64,000 nt of DNA from Blastomonas fulva (GTDB lineage: Bacteria; Pseudomonadota; Alphaproteobacteria; Sphingomonadales; Sphingomonadaceae), in assembly GCF_003431825.1 (NCBI RefSeq), contig NZ_CP020083.1:3634501-3698500 (forward strand), read 5' to 3'. The translations under genes were made by a program, and so were the position numbers. The stretch's first letter is position 1; every line of letters starts with the position of its first letter. The notes beneath the pieces were generated by a model. The model made no database searches, was not told the origin of the DNA, and saw nothing but the letters and a program-made list of their open reading frames with translations. Of the stretch, positions 16,808-26,332 are shown one piece after another.

Positions 16808-17473
16808 TCAAGCCAATGCCTTCTCGCGCACCTTGCGGATCACGTTGACGAAGGTTTCGGCCTCCTGTGCGCCGGGGACCAGATACTTGCCATCGAAGAT
16901 GATCGCGGGAACGCCGCTGATGCCCTGTTCGATCCAGTGGTCGAGATGCGCGCGGACTTCGGCTTCGTTGTCGGGATCGTTGAGCACAGCGCGCCCCTCG
17001 TCAGGATCGAGGCCGATGTCCGCGACCACGTCGAGCAGCACCTCTTCATCGCTGATATCGCGGTTGTCCTGGAAATACGCCGCGAACAGCGCCAGCTTGA
17101 GCCGTGTCTGCGCCTCGCAGCCTTGCGTGTCGCCCGCCCAGGTGAGCAATTGGTGCGCCTTGAAGGTGTTGTAGATCCGCATGCCAGGGGCATGGTTGAA
17201 CTCAAAACCCAGCCGCTCGCCGGTTTCCTTCAGCCGCGATCGGTTGGCCGCGCTCTGCTCTGCACTGGCGCCGTATTTGCGCGCGACATGCTCGGAAATC
17301 GCTTCGCCCTCGGGTGCCATCTTCGGGTTAAGCTCGAACGGGTGCCAGGTGATCTCGGGTAGGACCTCGTCGCCGACGATATCGAGCGCCTTTTGCAGCT
17401 GCTTGTAGCCGATGATGCACCATGGGCAGACCACGTCTGACACGATATCGATCTTGAGCGGATGGGCGGTCAT
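16808..17473 (-). CDS. DsbA-family (FrnE-like) thiol oxidoreductase
   Basis: 221 residues from the ATG at 17473, with GGAGA upstream. It has the thioredoxin-like active site Cys16-Pro-Trp-Cys19 (SDVVCPWCIIGYKQL) and the cis-proline loop GISGVPAIIF near the C-terminus. No signal peptide, so cytosolic. Relatives such as FrnE act as disulfide isomerases or in stress tolerance; others take part in polyketide or aromatic metabolism. The substrate here cannot be named. Follows hbd on the same strand. Confidence 0.9.
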   Translation of the reverse strand: MTAHPLKIDIVSDVVCPWCIIGYKQLQKALDIVGDEVLPEITWHPFELNPKMAPEGEAISEHVARKYGASAEQSAANRSRLKETGERLGFEFNHAPGMRIYNTFKAHQLLTWAGDTQGCEAQTRLKLALFAAYFQDNRDISDEEVLLDVVADIGLDPDEGRAVLNDPDNEAEVRAHLDHWIEQGISGVPAIIFDGKYLVPGAQEAETFVNVIRKVREKALA

Positions 17474-17561
17474 TGTCGGTCTCCGGTAGTTGAACTGTCG
17501 GCGCGCCCCGGCAAAGCGCAGCATATCGCGTTTTGCCGGGGCTGTCAGCCTGTGGTGACCA

Positions 17562-18431
17562 TCAACGCGTCGGAACCGGGGTTTCTCCCGAATAATCGTA
17601 GAAACCGCGCTTGGTCTTGCGACCCAGCCAGCCGGCCTCGACATATTTGACCAGCAGCGGCGCGGGGCGGAACTTGGGGTCGCCGGTCGAGCTGTGCAGC
17701 ACCTGGGTGATGCTGAGGCACGTATCCAGCCCGATGAAATCGGCAAGCGTCAGCGGGCCCATCGGATGGTTGAGCCCGAGTTGCACCGCGGCGTCGATGT
17801 CCTCGATCGTCGCCAGGCCCTCGCCTAGCGCGAAGCACGCTTCGTTGAGCATCGGCAGCAGGATGCGGTTGACGATGAAGCCGGGCGCGTCATTGGCCTG
17901 CACCACCCGCTTGCCGATCCGCTCTGCGTACGCGCGGACGAAATCGACCGTCGCATCTGAAGTGGCAAGCCCGCGGATCAGCTCGATCAGCCCCATGACG
18001 GGCACCGGGTTGAAGAAGTGCACCCCAACAAATCGCGACGCATCCGTAGTGGCGGCGGCCATGCGAGTGATCGGGATCGATGAGGTGTTGCTCGCCAAGA
18101 TCGCGTCTGCTGCCAGAACCTTGCCGACATTCTCGAAGATCGTGCGCTTGATGTCCTCGCGCTCGGTCGCCGCCTCGATGATCAGGCCTGCCTCGGCCAT
18201 CTTGGCATAATCGCTCACCGGCTCGATCCGTGCCAGCGCCGCGTCGGCGTCGGCAGCATCCATTTTGCCCTTTTCGACCGCACGCGCCAGCTGCTTGGCG
18301 ATGCCAGCCTTGCCCTTTTGCGCGAGCTCCACCGACACGTCGGAGAGGAAAACATGATAGCCTGCCTGCGCACTGACCTGTGCGATGCCCGCGCCCATCT
18401 GGCCCGCGCCGATAACTGCCATTTTGTCCAT
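17562..18431 (-). CDS. 3-hydroxybutyryl-CoA dehydrogenase
   Basis: 289 residues, typical length for the single-domain-pair enzyme. The NAD-binding Rossmann motif is [13 protein letters not shown] (6-18). The active-site segment [21 protein letters not shown] (about 131-151) contains the catalytic His, and [19 protein letters not shown] follows. It interconverts 3-hydroxybutyryl-CoA and acetoacetyl-CoA in fatty acid, butanoate or PHB-linked metabolism. It lies 88 bases upstream of the DsbA-like gene on the same strand. Nothing is unusual in it. Confidence 0.93.
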   Translation of the reverse strand: MDKMAVIGAGQMGAGIAQVSAQAGYHVFLSDVSVELAQKGKAGIAKQLARAVEKGKMDAADADAALARIEPVSDYAKMAEAGLIIEAATEREDIKRTIFENVGKVLAADAILASNTSSIPITRMAAATTDASRFVGVHFFNPVPVMGLIELIRGLATSDATVDFVRAYAERIGKRVVQANDAPGFIVNRILLPMLNEACFALGEGLATIEDIDAAVQLGLNHPMGPLTLADFIGLDTCLSITQVLHSSTGDPKFRPAPLLVKYVEAGWLGRKTKRGFYDYSGETPVPTR

Positions 18432-18517
18432 AAGTGCCTCTTTCTGGTGCCGCTGGAATAGGATAGGCCCGCCGCATAACCGATGATTCCGTCTCTGGCT
18501 AGGATCGAGAAACGCCC

Positions 18518-19564
18518 ATGCTGATGCCCGCCCTGCTCATCGCCGCGACGGTTGCTGCCGCGCCCGCGGGTCAGACCCCAGGCGAGGTCAAGACCTTCAA
18601 GGACTGGTATGTCGCCTGCGACAATGTGTGGTCCTGCGAGGCGGGAACGCTGGCGGAAGAAGGCGGCGAATTCACCACCGCGATGGCGGTGCGCATCCGG
18701 CGCGAAGGCGGACCCGACGCGCCCTTCCGTATCGAATTGAGCCCGCCCGAGGAAATGGCGACCGGCCCGGCACGGCTGAAGATCGACGCGCGCCCGCCGC
18801 TCAGCGGCACGCAGGACACCGAAGGCGACACTTGGTTGGACGAAGCGCAGTCGCTCGCGATCGCCCGCACACTCGCCAATGGCACCAAGGCAGACCTGAT
18901 GCTGTCGGATGGCAAGGCCATTGCGCTATCGCTCGCCGGATCATCGGCGGCGCTGCGCTATATCGATGCGGTGCAACAACGCGCGGGCACGCTTGGCGCG
19001 ATCATCGCCACCGGCACCAGGCCTGACACCGCCCTGCCCCCTGCGCGGCCGCAGCTGACAGCGCGCGCCGCCTCGAAGCTTACCGAGCTTCCCGACCTCA
19101 AGCGATACCCTGAGATCATCGCCGAAACCGGGTGCGAATACCGGATGGAGGGGGTGGAAGACACGGTGCACCCGCTCGGCCAGCGCGGCGGTCTGGACAT
19201 GGCGCTGGTGCTGATCGCCTGCGATTCGGGTGCGTATAATTTCGGCTCGGCAGTCATGGTCGCCACCCGTCCGATGGAAGACCCCAATGCGGGATGGGAA
19301 TTTGCCCCGGCCAAGTTCGACAGCCCCACCGGCTGGGGCGGCGATGATCAGGTGTCGCAGGTGGTCAACGCCGATTTCACGCCCGAAACGGGTACGCTTT
19401 ATGATCGCGCGAAGGGTCGCGGCATCGGCGATTGCGGCGTCGCCAGCAGCTATGTCTGGGATGGAGAGATGTTCCGCCTGAGCGAAAAGCACGAAATGGG
19501 CGAGTGCCGCGGCGTGTGGGAATGGCCGCGGGTGTGGACCGCCGAGGTCTCGGTAGTGCGCTGA
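18518..19564 (+). CDS. DUF1176 family exported protein
   Basis: 348 residues. It begins with a short signal-like segment ([18 protein letters not shown]) followed by [19 protein letters not shown], the defining start of DUF1176. Several conserved cysteines recur ([42 protein letters not shown]), which suggests disulfides in a periplasmic protein. Function unknown. Divergent from hbd with an 86-base gap. Confidence 0.85.
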   Translation: MLMPALLIAATVAAAPAGQTPGEVKTFKDWYVACDNVWSCEAGTLAEEGGEFTTAMAVRIRREGGPDAPFRIELSPPEEMATGPARLKIDARPPLSGTQDTEGDTWLDEAQSLAIARTLANGTKADLMLSDGKAIALSLAGSSAALRYIDAVQQRAGTLGAIIATGTRPDTALPPARPQLTARAASKLTELPDLKRYPEIIAETGCEYRMEGVEDTVHPLGQRGGLDMALVLIACDSGAYNFGSAVMVATRPMEDPNAGWEFAPAKFDSPTGWGGDDQVSQVVNADFTPETGTLYDRAKGRGIGDCGVASSYVWDGEMFRLSEKHEMGECRGVWEWPRVWTAEVSVVR

Positions 19565-19570
19565 CCGGGC

Positions 19571-20038
19571 TCAGAGCGTGCGCGTCATGCACATGCTGAA
19601 CGGGTCATCGGTATAGTCGGCAAAGGGCGGACACCGCTCGAAGCCGTGCTTGCGGTACAATGCGTGCGCCGGGTGGAACGGCTCTGGGAGGCCGGTTTCG
19701 AGGCTAAGCCGCGAATAGCCGCGCGCGCGCGCCTCGGCGATCAGATGCACCAGCATGGCCTCGCCCAAGCCGCGCCGCAGGAATGCAGGATCGGTTCGCA
19801 TCGACTTGAGCTCGCCATGGCGGGCATCGATCTGCTTGAGCGCGCCGCACCCGGCGAGCCGCCCATCGACGCGCAGCGCGTAGAAGGTCACATCGCCCGC
19901 GCGCAGCCGTTCGACCGGAAAGGCATGCACCGAGCAGATCGGCGAATGCAGCTGCATCTGGTCGAGATGATAGCGCAGCAATGCGACGATATCCTCCCCG
20001 CTCAGATCATCCTGTTCGATCGTGATCGTCTGATCCAT
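19571..20038 (-). CDS. GNAT-family N-acetyltransferase
   Basis: 155 residues from the ATG at 20038 (GAAGG upstream). The acetyl-CoA site is seen as ELKSMRTDPAFLRRGLGEAMLVHLIAEARARGYSRLSLETG (about 75-115), with the RxxGxG/A loop RRGLGEA. The style matches PhnO/YpeA-like small-molecule or protein acetyltransferases; substrate unknown. The C-terminus DDPFSMCMTRTL is usual for this subgroup. Convergent with the DUF1176 gene, six bases apart. Confidence 0.9.
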   Translation of the reverse strand: MDQTITIEQDDLSGEDIVALLRYHLDQMQLHSPICSVHAFPVERLRAGDVTFYALRVDGRLAGCGALKQIDARHGELKSMRTDPAFLRRGLGEAMLVHLIAEARARGYSRLSLETGLPEPFHPAHALYRKHGFERCPPFADYTDDPFSMCMTRTL

Positions 20039-20183
20039 GCCTGCCTTCCCCTTGCAGCGGAACCTTTGCCCCGGTGAGACATTGCGACAGCACAGCTGCG
20101 GTTTCCACTCAAAGTTTGCGTGACCGTCCAAAGGTCTTTAATCGCCCGGCCTTGTCGTTCGCCTTGGACCAAGGGAGCTGAAT

Positions 20184-21281
20184 ATGCGCCTGATCCTGTT
20201 GCTTGGAGCCCTGTTGATGTCGTCTGCCGCCCCCGCCTCCGCCAAGCCCGAAACCACCGCAGAGCCGGGCTGGTCGCTGGTCATCCATGGCGGCGCCGGA
20301 ATTCTCGAACGCTCGCGTGTCTCGCCCGAGACCGACGCCGCGGTGCGCAGAGCGCTCGACAAGGCGCTCGAGGCCGGATCGGCGGTGCTGCAGAGCGGCG
20401 GCGCAGCCCTGGACGCGGTACAGGCGGCGATCCTGGTGCTGGAAGACGACCCCAATTTCAACGCCGGGCACGGCGCGGTGTTCACCTATGAAGGCACCAA
20501 CGAGCTCGACGCCGCGGTCATGCAGGGTATCGATCGCAAGGCCGGCGCAATCGCGCGCGCGCACCACACCCGCAACCCCATACTGCTGGCGCGCAAGGTA
20601 ATGGAGGAAAGCCCGCACGTGCTGCTTTCGGGCGAAGGCGCGGACCGCTTCTCCAAGGAACAGGGGCTCGAGCAGGTCGACAACGCCTATTTCGGTACGC
20701 CCGAGCGCAAGCGCCAGCTGGAAGAACTCAAGTCGAAGAAGGTCGGCTGGTTCGATGTCGATCTGAAATACGGCACCGTCGGCGCGGTCGCGCGCGATGC
20801 GCAGGGCCATGTCGCGGCGGGCACCTCGACCGGCGGCCTGACCGGCAAGCGCTATGGCCGCATCGGCGATTCCCCGCTGATCGGCGCGGGCACCTATGCC
20901 GATGACCGCGCGTGTGCGATCTCCGCCACCGGCGCGGGCGAATTCTTCATCCGCGTCGGCGTGGCGCACGAAATCTGCACCCGCATCCGGATGAAGGCCG
21001 AGGCGCGCGCAGAATTCCTGACGCAGGAAGCCGAGCGGGGCGGCACCCGGCTCGACGGAGCGGCGCAGGCCAGGCTGATCGCAGCCGCGCTCACCTCCGA
21101 GGAGGTGCAGGCCATCGCCGATGCGGTGATCGGCGAAATGGGCGCGCTGGGCGGTTCGGGCGGGATCATCTACCTGACCCCCTGGGGCCATCAGGGCTAC
21201 AGCTTCGACACCCCGGGCATGTACCGCGGCATGGCGAGCAGCGACGGAAGCAGGAGCGTCGCGATCTACGGCGACGAATAA
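20184..21281 (+). CDS. Isoaspartyl peptidase / plant-type L-asparaginase (Ntn hydrolase)
   Basis: 365 residues with a signal peptide ending near ASA (residue 20). The N-terminal strand SLVIHGGAGI (31-40) and NFNAGHGAVF (91-100) are typical. Autocleavage is expected before Thr198 in KYGTVGAVA, giving alpha and beta chains with Thr198 as nucleophile; TSTGGLTGKRYGRIGDSPLIGAGTYA supplies the substrate loop. Such enzymes cleave isoaspartyl dipeptides. The signal peptide indicates a periplasmic form; the E. coli enzyme is cytosolic. Divergent from the GNAT gene. Confidence 0.93.
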   Translation: MRLILLLGALLMSSAAPASAKPETTAEPGWSLVIHGGAGILERSRVSPETDAAVRRALDKALEAGSAVLQSGGAALDAVQAAILVLEDDPNFNAGHGAVFTYEGTNELDAAVMQGIDRKAGAIARAHHTRNPILLARKVMEESPHVLLSGEGADRFSKEQGLEQVDNAYFGTPERKRQLEELKSKKVGWFDVDLKYGTVGAVARDAQGHVAAGTSTGGLTGKRYGRIGDSPLIGAGTYADDRACAISATGAGEFFIRVGVAHEICTRIRMKAEARAEFLTQEAERGGTRLDGAAQARLIAAALTSEEVQAIADAVIGEMGALGGSGGIIYLTPWGHQGYSFDTPGMYRGMASSDGSRSVAIYGDE

Positions 21282-21284
21282 GGG

Positions 21285-23090
21285 TCAGCTGCGCGGCTTG
21301 CCGGTCTTGGCCAGCCTGGCCTTCTCCCGCGTGATGAACTCTTCCATCTTGGCCTCCATCACCGGCAGCGGCACCGAGCCCAGGTTGAGGAAGGTGTCGT
21401 GGAACGGCCGCTGGTCGAACCCGGCGCCAAGCTCCGCCTCGGCCTTGGCGCGCATCTTGCGCAGCGCAAGCTCACCCAGCTTGTAGGCGAGCGCCTGCGC
21501 GGGCCAGGAGATATAGCGGTCGACCTCGGTCTCGACATCGCGCTGCGCCAGCGCGGTGTGGCCCGCCAGATAGTCGATCGCCTTCTGGCGGCTCCAGCCC
21601 TGGGTGTGGATGCCGGTGTCGATCACCAGCCGCACCGCGCGCCACATCTCGAAGGTCTGGCGGCCGAATTCCTCATAAGGCGTTTCATAAAGCCCCAGCT
21701 TGGTGCCCAGCCATTCGGTGTACAGCCCCCAGCCCTCGCCATAGCCCGAGAAATAGGTCTGGCGACGGAAGTCGGGGCGATCTGGCGCCTCAAGCGCGAC
21801 TGCCGCCTGAAAGCTGTGCCCCGGGATGCACTCGTGCAGCGTCAGCGCGGTGAGGTTGTACAGCGGGCGCGAGGGCAGATCATAAGTGTTGAAAAGGCAG
21901 CTATCCAGCCCGCCGCGCCCCGAGGTGTAGATCGGCGCGATGACATCGGGCACCGGCAGGATGGTGAAGCGATAGCGCGGCAGGAAATTGAACGTTTCCT
22001 TAAGCTTGCCGTCCATTCTCTTGGTCACATACGCCGCATAGGAGAGCAGTTCGCGCGGGGTCTTGGCATAGAATTGCGGGTCGGTGCGGAGGAACTGCAG
22101 GAACTCGGGGAACGTGCCCTTGAACCCGGTTTCGCGCATCGTCTTCTGCATGTCCGCATCGATCCGCGCGACCTCCTTGAGGCCGATCTCGTGGATCTGC
22201 TCAGGGGTCAGATCGAGCGTGGTGTAGAGCTTGATCTGGTCCTGATAGAAGGCCTTGCCATCGGGCAGCGAGTACGCGTCGATCTGCGTGCGCGCCTTGG
22301 GCATATACTCGCCCCGCATGAAGGTCAGCAGCTTGGCATAAGCGGGTGCGACCGATGTCTCGATTGCTTTCAGCGCATCGGCGCGCAGCTTCGCCTGCTG
22401 GGCCGCCGGGATGCTCTCGGGCATCGTGCGGAAGGCATCGTAGAACGGGTTCGCCTCGCCGGTGACGGAATAGGCCTCGATCGTCGCATCGCGCCCCTCG
22501 ATGGCGACCCGCGGCACGGTGTAGCCTCGCGCCAGGCCCGCGCGCATGTTGACGATATTCTCATCGAAATAGCGCGGAATGTCGTTCATTCGTCCCAGAT
22601 AGCGGCGATAGCTGGCGGCATTGGGAAAGCCCTGGCGCGGGTTCAGCCCACCCCAGAAGAAGGTGTCGCTGTTGAACGGCGCCTCATAGGTCTTGTGCTC
22701 GATGCTGTTGGCATTCTCCCACACCGACTGGCGGAACACTGCGGCGTTGACCTGCTCCTCGGGCGAGAGCTTGTCCATCGGGATCATATCGAGCTGGCGC
22801 AGCACATCGGTCCAATAGGCCAGCCGCCGCGCCTGCGCCTCGGCGGTGACATCGCCCAAGCTTTCGCCCTGGATCCAGCGGCCACCCTCCTTCACCCGCG
22901 CATATTCGGCCTGCCGCCACTCCCATTCGGCATCGTAGAGCGCGCGCAGCGTGGCATCCATGGGGCCCGGCGCGCTCTTCGTCTCGACAACCGGGGCAGC
23001 GGGCGCGGGATCGTCCTGCGCAAACACAGGCGCGGCCTGGATGGCCGCAGCGCCCATTAGAAACGAAGCGAGAAGACGTGATGCGCGCAT
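21285..23090 (-). CDS. DUF885 family exported metallopeptidase-like protein
   Basis: 601 residues, with a signal peptide (MRASRLLASFLMGAAAIQAAPVFAQ). The key motif is LTLHECIPGHSFQ near residue 420, an HExxxGH-type zinc site as in DUF885 proteins, with a second glutamate in FSGYGEGWGLYTEWLG about 35 residues on. These proteins are gluzincin-like and probably degrade peptides in the periplasm; few have been assayed. Its stop lies 3 bases from that of the isoaspartyl peptidase gene (convergent), so two peptidases sit side by side. Confidence 0.87.
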   Translation of the reverse strand: MRASRLLASFLMGAAAIQAAPVFAQDDPAPAAPVVETKSAPGPMDATLRALYDAEWEWRQAEYARVKEGGRWIQGESLGDVTAEAQARRLAYWTDVLRQLDMIPMDKLSPEEQVNAAVFRQSVWENANSIEHKTYEAPFNSDTFFWGGLNPRQGFPNAASYRRYLGRMNDIPRYFDENIVNMRAGLARGYTVPRVAIEGRDATIEAYSVTGEANPFYDAFRTMPESIPAAQQAKLRADALKAIETSVAPAYAKLLTFMRGEYMPKARTQIDAYSLPDGKAFYQDQIKLYTTLDLTPEQIHEIGLKEVARIDADMQKTMRETGFKGTFPEFLQFLRTDPQFYAKTPRELLSYAAYVTKRMDGKLKETFNFLPRYRFTILPVPDVIAPIYTSGRGGLDSCLFNTYDLPSRPLYNLTALTLHECIPGHSFQAAVALEAPDRPDFRRQTYFSGYGEGWGLYTEWLGTKLGLYETPYEEFGRQTFEMWRAVRLVIDTGIHTQGWSRQKAIDYLAGHTALAQRDVETEVDRYISWPAQALAYKLGELALRKMRAKAEAELGAGFDQRPFHDTFLNLGSVPLPVMEAKMEEFITREKARLAKTGKPRS

Positions 23091-23229
23091 AATCGAGGAC
23101 CCCGGATGGCAGTGTTCTGGTGCGCCGCATTAGACACAGGACGGGGTCGCAGGGTCAATGGGCTCGGCGTAGCTATCGTATACAAATCAGCGCAAATAGC
23201 TGTTTTAATGGGACTATAGGTACTGCCTC

Positions 23230-23314
23230 ATCGTCACCCCCGCGCACGCGGGGGTCCCGCTTCCTTTTTGCGGCAGCGCCAAAGCGAGATTCCCGCGTTG
23301 GCGGGAATGACGGG
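23230..23314 (+). repeat. 85-base double-hairpin repeat, family B, copy 1
   Basis: Two adjacent palindromes: CACCCCCGCGCACGCGGGGG and ATTCCCGCGTTGGCGGGAAT, joined by a spacer containing GCGCCAAAGCG. An inverted copy of the same length lies at 46589-46673. The element ends exactly at the stop codon of the MaoC gene. The rest of the 23091-23229 gap shows no gene. Confidence 0.87.
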
Positions 23315-23767
23315 TCAGGCCTCGCGCTTCTTGAGCAATGCCGAGCGAAGGCAACGGCAGACGACCTCGCCCCGCTGGTTGATCAGCTCATGCGTGAACG
23401 TCACGATCCCGGCATTGGGGCGCGACTTGGATTCCTTGAGTTCGGTCACTTCGCTGATCGCGCGCATGGTATCACCGATGAACACCGGCTTGGGCATGAC
23501 GAGCTTGTCGTACCCCAGATTGGCGACCAGCGTGCCCAAGGTCGTATCGCCCACCGACAGCCCGATCATCAGGCTGAAGGTGAAAGTGCCGTTGACAAGG
23601 ATCTGCCCGAATTCGCTCGCCTTGGCCGCCTCGACATCGAGATGCAGCGGCTGCGGGTTGTGTGTCATGGTGCTGAACAACAGATTGTCGGTCTCGGTCA
23701 CCGTGCGCCGGATCTCATGCTCGATCCGGTCGCCGATGTTCCACTCGTCAAAAAATTTTCCTGCCAC
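23315..23767 (-). CDS. MaoC-family acyl-CoA hydratase
   Basis: 150 residues from a GTG at 23767, placed 8 bases after a GGAG site (a second GTG at 23773 is too close to that site). The hot-dog fold motif is [21 protein letters not shown] (about 25-46) with the Asp/His hydratase dyad, followed by [17 protein letters not shown]. Close relatives hydrate enoyl-CoA or mesaconyl-type CoA esters. Being last in the isovalerate degradation operon, it may serve the hydratase step there in place of LiuC, but this is inference. Confidence 0.85.
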   Translation of the reverse strand: MAGKFFDEWNIGDRIEHEIRRTVTETDNLLFSTMTHNPQPLHLDVEAAKASEFGQILVNGTFTFSLMIGLSVGDTTLGTLVANLGYDKLVMPKPVFIGDTMRAISEVTELKESKSRPNAGIVTFTHELINQRGEVVCRCLRSALLKKREA

Positions 23768-23781
23768 TCTCACTACTCCAA

Positions 23782-23956
23782 TACCCCTCTCCCTTGATGG
23801 GAGAGGGCTGCGCAGACTTGGCAGCTTGCTGCCTAGTCGAAGCTGGGTGAGGGTGAAAATGCGCTACGCGAGCTCTGCATCACCCTCATCCAACTGCGCC
23901 TAGCCTCGCTACACTCGGCAAGGCTCCGTATCCTTCTCCCATCAAGGGAGAAGGCA
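23782..23956. repeat. MITE-like nested palindrome, family C, about 175 bases
   Basis: The ends are hairpins that are inverted copies of each other: CCTCTCCCTTGATGGGAGAG (left, 23785-23807 region) and CCTTCTCCCATCAAGGGAG (right, 23932-23954). Inside, GGGTGAGGGTGA (about 23845) pairs with TCACCCTCATCC (about 23880). There is no coding capacity. It lies between the carboxylase alpha and MaoC genes, inside the operon. Confidence 0.82.
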
Positions 23957-23964
23957 TTGGCGCA

Positions 23965-25881
23965 TCACTCCGCCGCCTCAATCCGCACCAGCAACGCGTC
24001 GACCTGCACCTGCGCACCCTCGCTGGCGTTCAATTCCGCCACCACGCCATCGAACGGCGCGACCAGCGAATGCTCCATCTTCATCGCCTCGAGCGTCAGC
24101 AATTTCTGCCCCTTGGTGACCGACTGGCCCGCGGTCACATCCACCGCGATGACCTTGCCCGGCATGGGCGAAAGGATCGAACCGCTCCCCGCCGCCGCAT
24201 GACCGGATCCGCGGGCAGCGATATCGAACGCATAGGCTGTCCCGTCCGCAAAGAGGATCGCCTGGTCGCCCTGGATATGCCCAGTGACAACCGCAGCATC
24301 GGTGTTTTCGGGCAGGTAATAGTCGGCGGCATCGTCTCCGACGGACACGATCTGGTCGCCGATCATCGCGACATCGACTGTTCGGGTTTCACCGCCGCTT
24401 GCCAGCGTGACGCGATGCACGGGCACAGTGTTCAAACGGAAGCCAGCATTGTGCACAGGCTCGGTGCTGTCGTGCACCAATCTCGCCGCCACCTCGAACA
24501 GGGCATCCTCGGGCTCGCTGGGCGGGATCAGCGCGTCGCCAGCATTGGCGATGAAACCGGTATCCAGATCGGCCTCGACAAAGCTGTCCGACCACAAGGC
24601 GCGCACCAGAAAGCCAGCATTGGTCCTCACGGGCCAGACTTCGGTCTCGCTGACGGCATGCGCCAGCGCGGATATGGCATCGCTGCGGGTTTCGCCATGG
24701 CAAACGATCTTGGCGATCATCGGGTCATAAAAGGGCGAGACCGCCCCGCCCTGCTCGACCCCGGTCTCGACGCGGTCTGCCTCACCGAACACCAGGTGCT
24801 CCAACCGTCCCGTACTCGGCAGAAACCCCTTCGCCGGATCTTCCGCATACAACCGCGCTTCCATTGCCCAGCCGTTGATGCTGAGCTCCTCCTGCCTGAG
24901 CGGGATCGGCTCGCCGCTCGCAACACGCAGCTGCCATTCGACGAGGTCGACCCCGGTGATCTCCTCGGTCACCGGATGCTCGACCTGCAGCCGCGCGTTC
25001 ATTTCCATGAACCAGATGCGGTCGGCGCGCAGGCCTTGCGAGCCATCGGCGATGAACTCGATCGTGCCCGCGCCCTCATAATCCACCGCCTTGGCCGCGC
25101 GCACCGCAGCGCCGCACACCGCCGCGCGCGTCGCTGCGTCCATGCCGGGCGCGGGGGCTTCCTCGATGACCTTCTGGTGGCGGCGTTGCAGCGAGCAATC
25201 GCGCTCGAACAGGTGGACGACGTTCCCATGAGAGTCACCGAACACCTGCACCTCAATATGGCGCGGGCTTTCGATCCATTTTTCGAGCAGCACGACATCG
25301 TTGCCGAAACTCGCCGCCGCCTCGCGCTTGCAGCTGACCAGCGCATCGGCGAAATCCGCCGGTGCATCCACTTTCCGCATCCCCTTGCCGCCGCCGCCCG
25401 CGACCGCCTTGATCAGCACGGGATAGCCGATCGCAGCGGCCTGCTCGGCGAGGAAATCGGGGTCCTGATTGTCACCCAGATAGCCCGGCGTGGTCGGCAC
25501 GCCCGCTGCGTCCATCAGCTTCTTCGCCGCGTCCTTGAGCCCCATCGCGCGGATCGAATCCGGCTTCGGCCCCACCCAGATCAGGCCCGCGTCGATCACG
25601 GATTGCGCGAACTCGGCGTTTTCCGAGAGGAAGCCGTAACCCGGATGGATCGCCTCTGCCCCGGTCTGTTTCGCGGCGGCAATGATCTTCTCGCCCACCA
25701 GATAGCTCTCGCGCGCCGGCGAAGGCCCGATATGCACCGCTTCATCGGCCGAACGCACATGCAGCGCCTTGGCGTCGGCGTCTGAGTACACCGCGACCGT
25801 GCGGACACCCATGGCCCGCGCGGTGCGGATGATCCGGCAGGCGATTTCGCCACGGTTGGCGATGAGGAGGGATTTCAGCAT
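23965..25881 (-). CDS. liuD: Methylcrotonyl-CoA carboxylase-type biotin carboxylase/BCCP subunit (alpha)
   Basis: 638 residues from the ATG at 25881 (AGGAT upstream). Order of domains: biotin carboxylase (1 to about 450, starting MLKSLLIANRGEIACRIIRTA, ATP-grasp loop VAGGGGKGMRKV near 160), a linker, and a C-terminal biotinyl domain with Lys601 in LEAMKMEHS. It loads CO2 on biotin for the beta subunit. With an acyl-CoA dehydrogenase of isovaleryl type in the same operon, 3-methylcrotonyl-CoA is the likely substrate; propionyl-CoA carboxylase is less likely. Confidence 0.9.
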   Translation of the reverse strand: MLKSLLIANRGEIACRIIRTARAMGVRTVAVYSDADAKALHVRSADEAVHIGPSPARESYLVGEKIIAAAKQTGAEAIHPGYGFLSENAEFAQSVIDAGLIWVGPKPDSIRAMGLKDAAKKLMDAAGVPTTPGYLGDNQDPDFLAEQAAAIGYPVLIKAVAGGGGKGMRKVDAPADFADALVSCKREAAASFGNDVVLLEKWIESPRHIEVQVFGDSHGNVVHLFERDCSLQRRHQKVIEEAPAPGMDAATRAAVCGAAVRAAKAVDYEGAGTIEFIADGSQGLRADRIWFMEMNARLQVEHPVTEEITGVDLVEWQLRVASGEPIPLRQEELSINGWAMEARLYAEDPAKGFLPSTGRLEHLVFGEADRVETGVEQGGAVSPFYDPMIAKIVCHGETRSDAISALAHAVSETEVWPVRTNAGFLVRALWSDSFVEADLDTGFIANAGDALIPPSEPEDALFEVAARLVHDSTEPVHNAGFRLNTVPVHRVTLASGGETRTVDVAMIGDQIVSVGDDAADYYLPENTDAAVVTGHIQGDQAILFADGTAYAFDIAARGSGHAAAGSGSILSPMPGKVIAVDVTAGQSVTKGQKLLTLEAMKMEHSLVAPFDGVVAELNASEGAQVQVDALLVRIEAAE

Positions 25882-25886
25882 GGATT

Positions 25887-26327
25887 CTATCCTGAAAATC
25901 CTCCCCGAGCTTGTCTCGGGGAGGGGGACCGCCCGGCACTTGCCGGGTGGTGGAGGGGCAATCGCGACCGAGCGAACTGAACGATTCCGTCGGCAGCAGT
26001 GGAACAATCCCCAAGCACATCACTTGCGGGAATTCGCAGGGTTTCAATGCCTTGCGACTTCAGCCAGGCATCGCGGCGCTCGTCGCGATATGGGCGGTCG
26101 CCAAAAGCGTGCGACTGGCCGTCTATCTCGATCGCCAGGCGTGCGTCGGCGCAGTAAAAATCTAAAGTGAGCTCCCCACTGGGATGTTGACGGCGGAACT
26201 TCAGGCCTTCTGGCCGCGCCTTGAGCAGTTGCCAAAGCAGAACCTCCGGCAGGCTCATATCCTTGCGCAGTCGACGGGCGCGGGTGACCGAGCCCGTTTG
26301 GGGTTTGGGGGCCTCATCCTTGAGCAT
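25887..26327 (-). CDS. DUF559 (Vsr/PD-(D/E)XK-like) nuclease-fold protein in a repeat cassette
   Basis: 146 residues. The core RQHPSGELTLDFYCADARLAIEIDGQSH contains Asp56, Glu67, Asp69 and His73, the pattern of DUF559 proteins related to very-short-patch repair endonucleases. The start is read from a ribosome site GGAGGGG lying in the right-hand repeat (26333-26393). Residues about 123-144 (LPLHHPASAGRSPSPRQARG) are encoded by the left-hand inverted copy (25896-25959). It separates two carboxylase subunit genes that normally adjoin. No enzymatic role is proven for these small proteins. Confidence 0.88.
   Translation of the reverse strand: MLKDEAPKPQTGSVTRARRLRKDMSLPEVLLWQLLKARPEGLKFRRQHPSGELTLDFYCADARLAIEIDGQSHAFGDRPYRDERRDAWLKSQGIETLRIPASDVLGDCSTAADGIVQFARSRLPLHHPASAGRSPSPRQARGGFSG
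25896..25959 (+). repeat. Palindromic repeat, family D, left arm of the DUF559 cassette
   Basis: About 64 bases beginning AAATCCTCCCCGAGCTTGTC, with internal palindromes CCTCCCCGAG/CTCGGGGAGG and CCACC-like ends (GGGTGGTGGAGGGGC). The same sequence, inverted, is found at 26333-26393; they differ mainly in the small loop (GGCACTTGCC versus CGCAGC). Confidence 0.92.
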
Positions 26328-26332
26328 CAAGA

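Noticed and set aside
23230..23314. A CRISPR array suggested by closely spaced palindromes
   Set aside because: Only two adjacent hairpins of different sequence, no regular spacers and no cas genes in the window.
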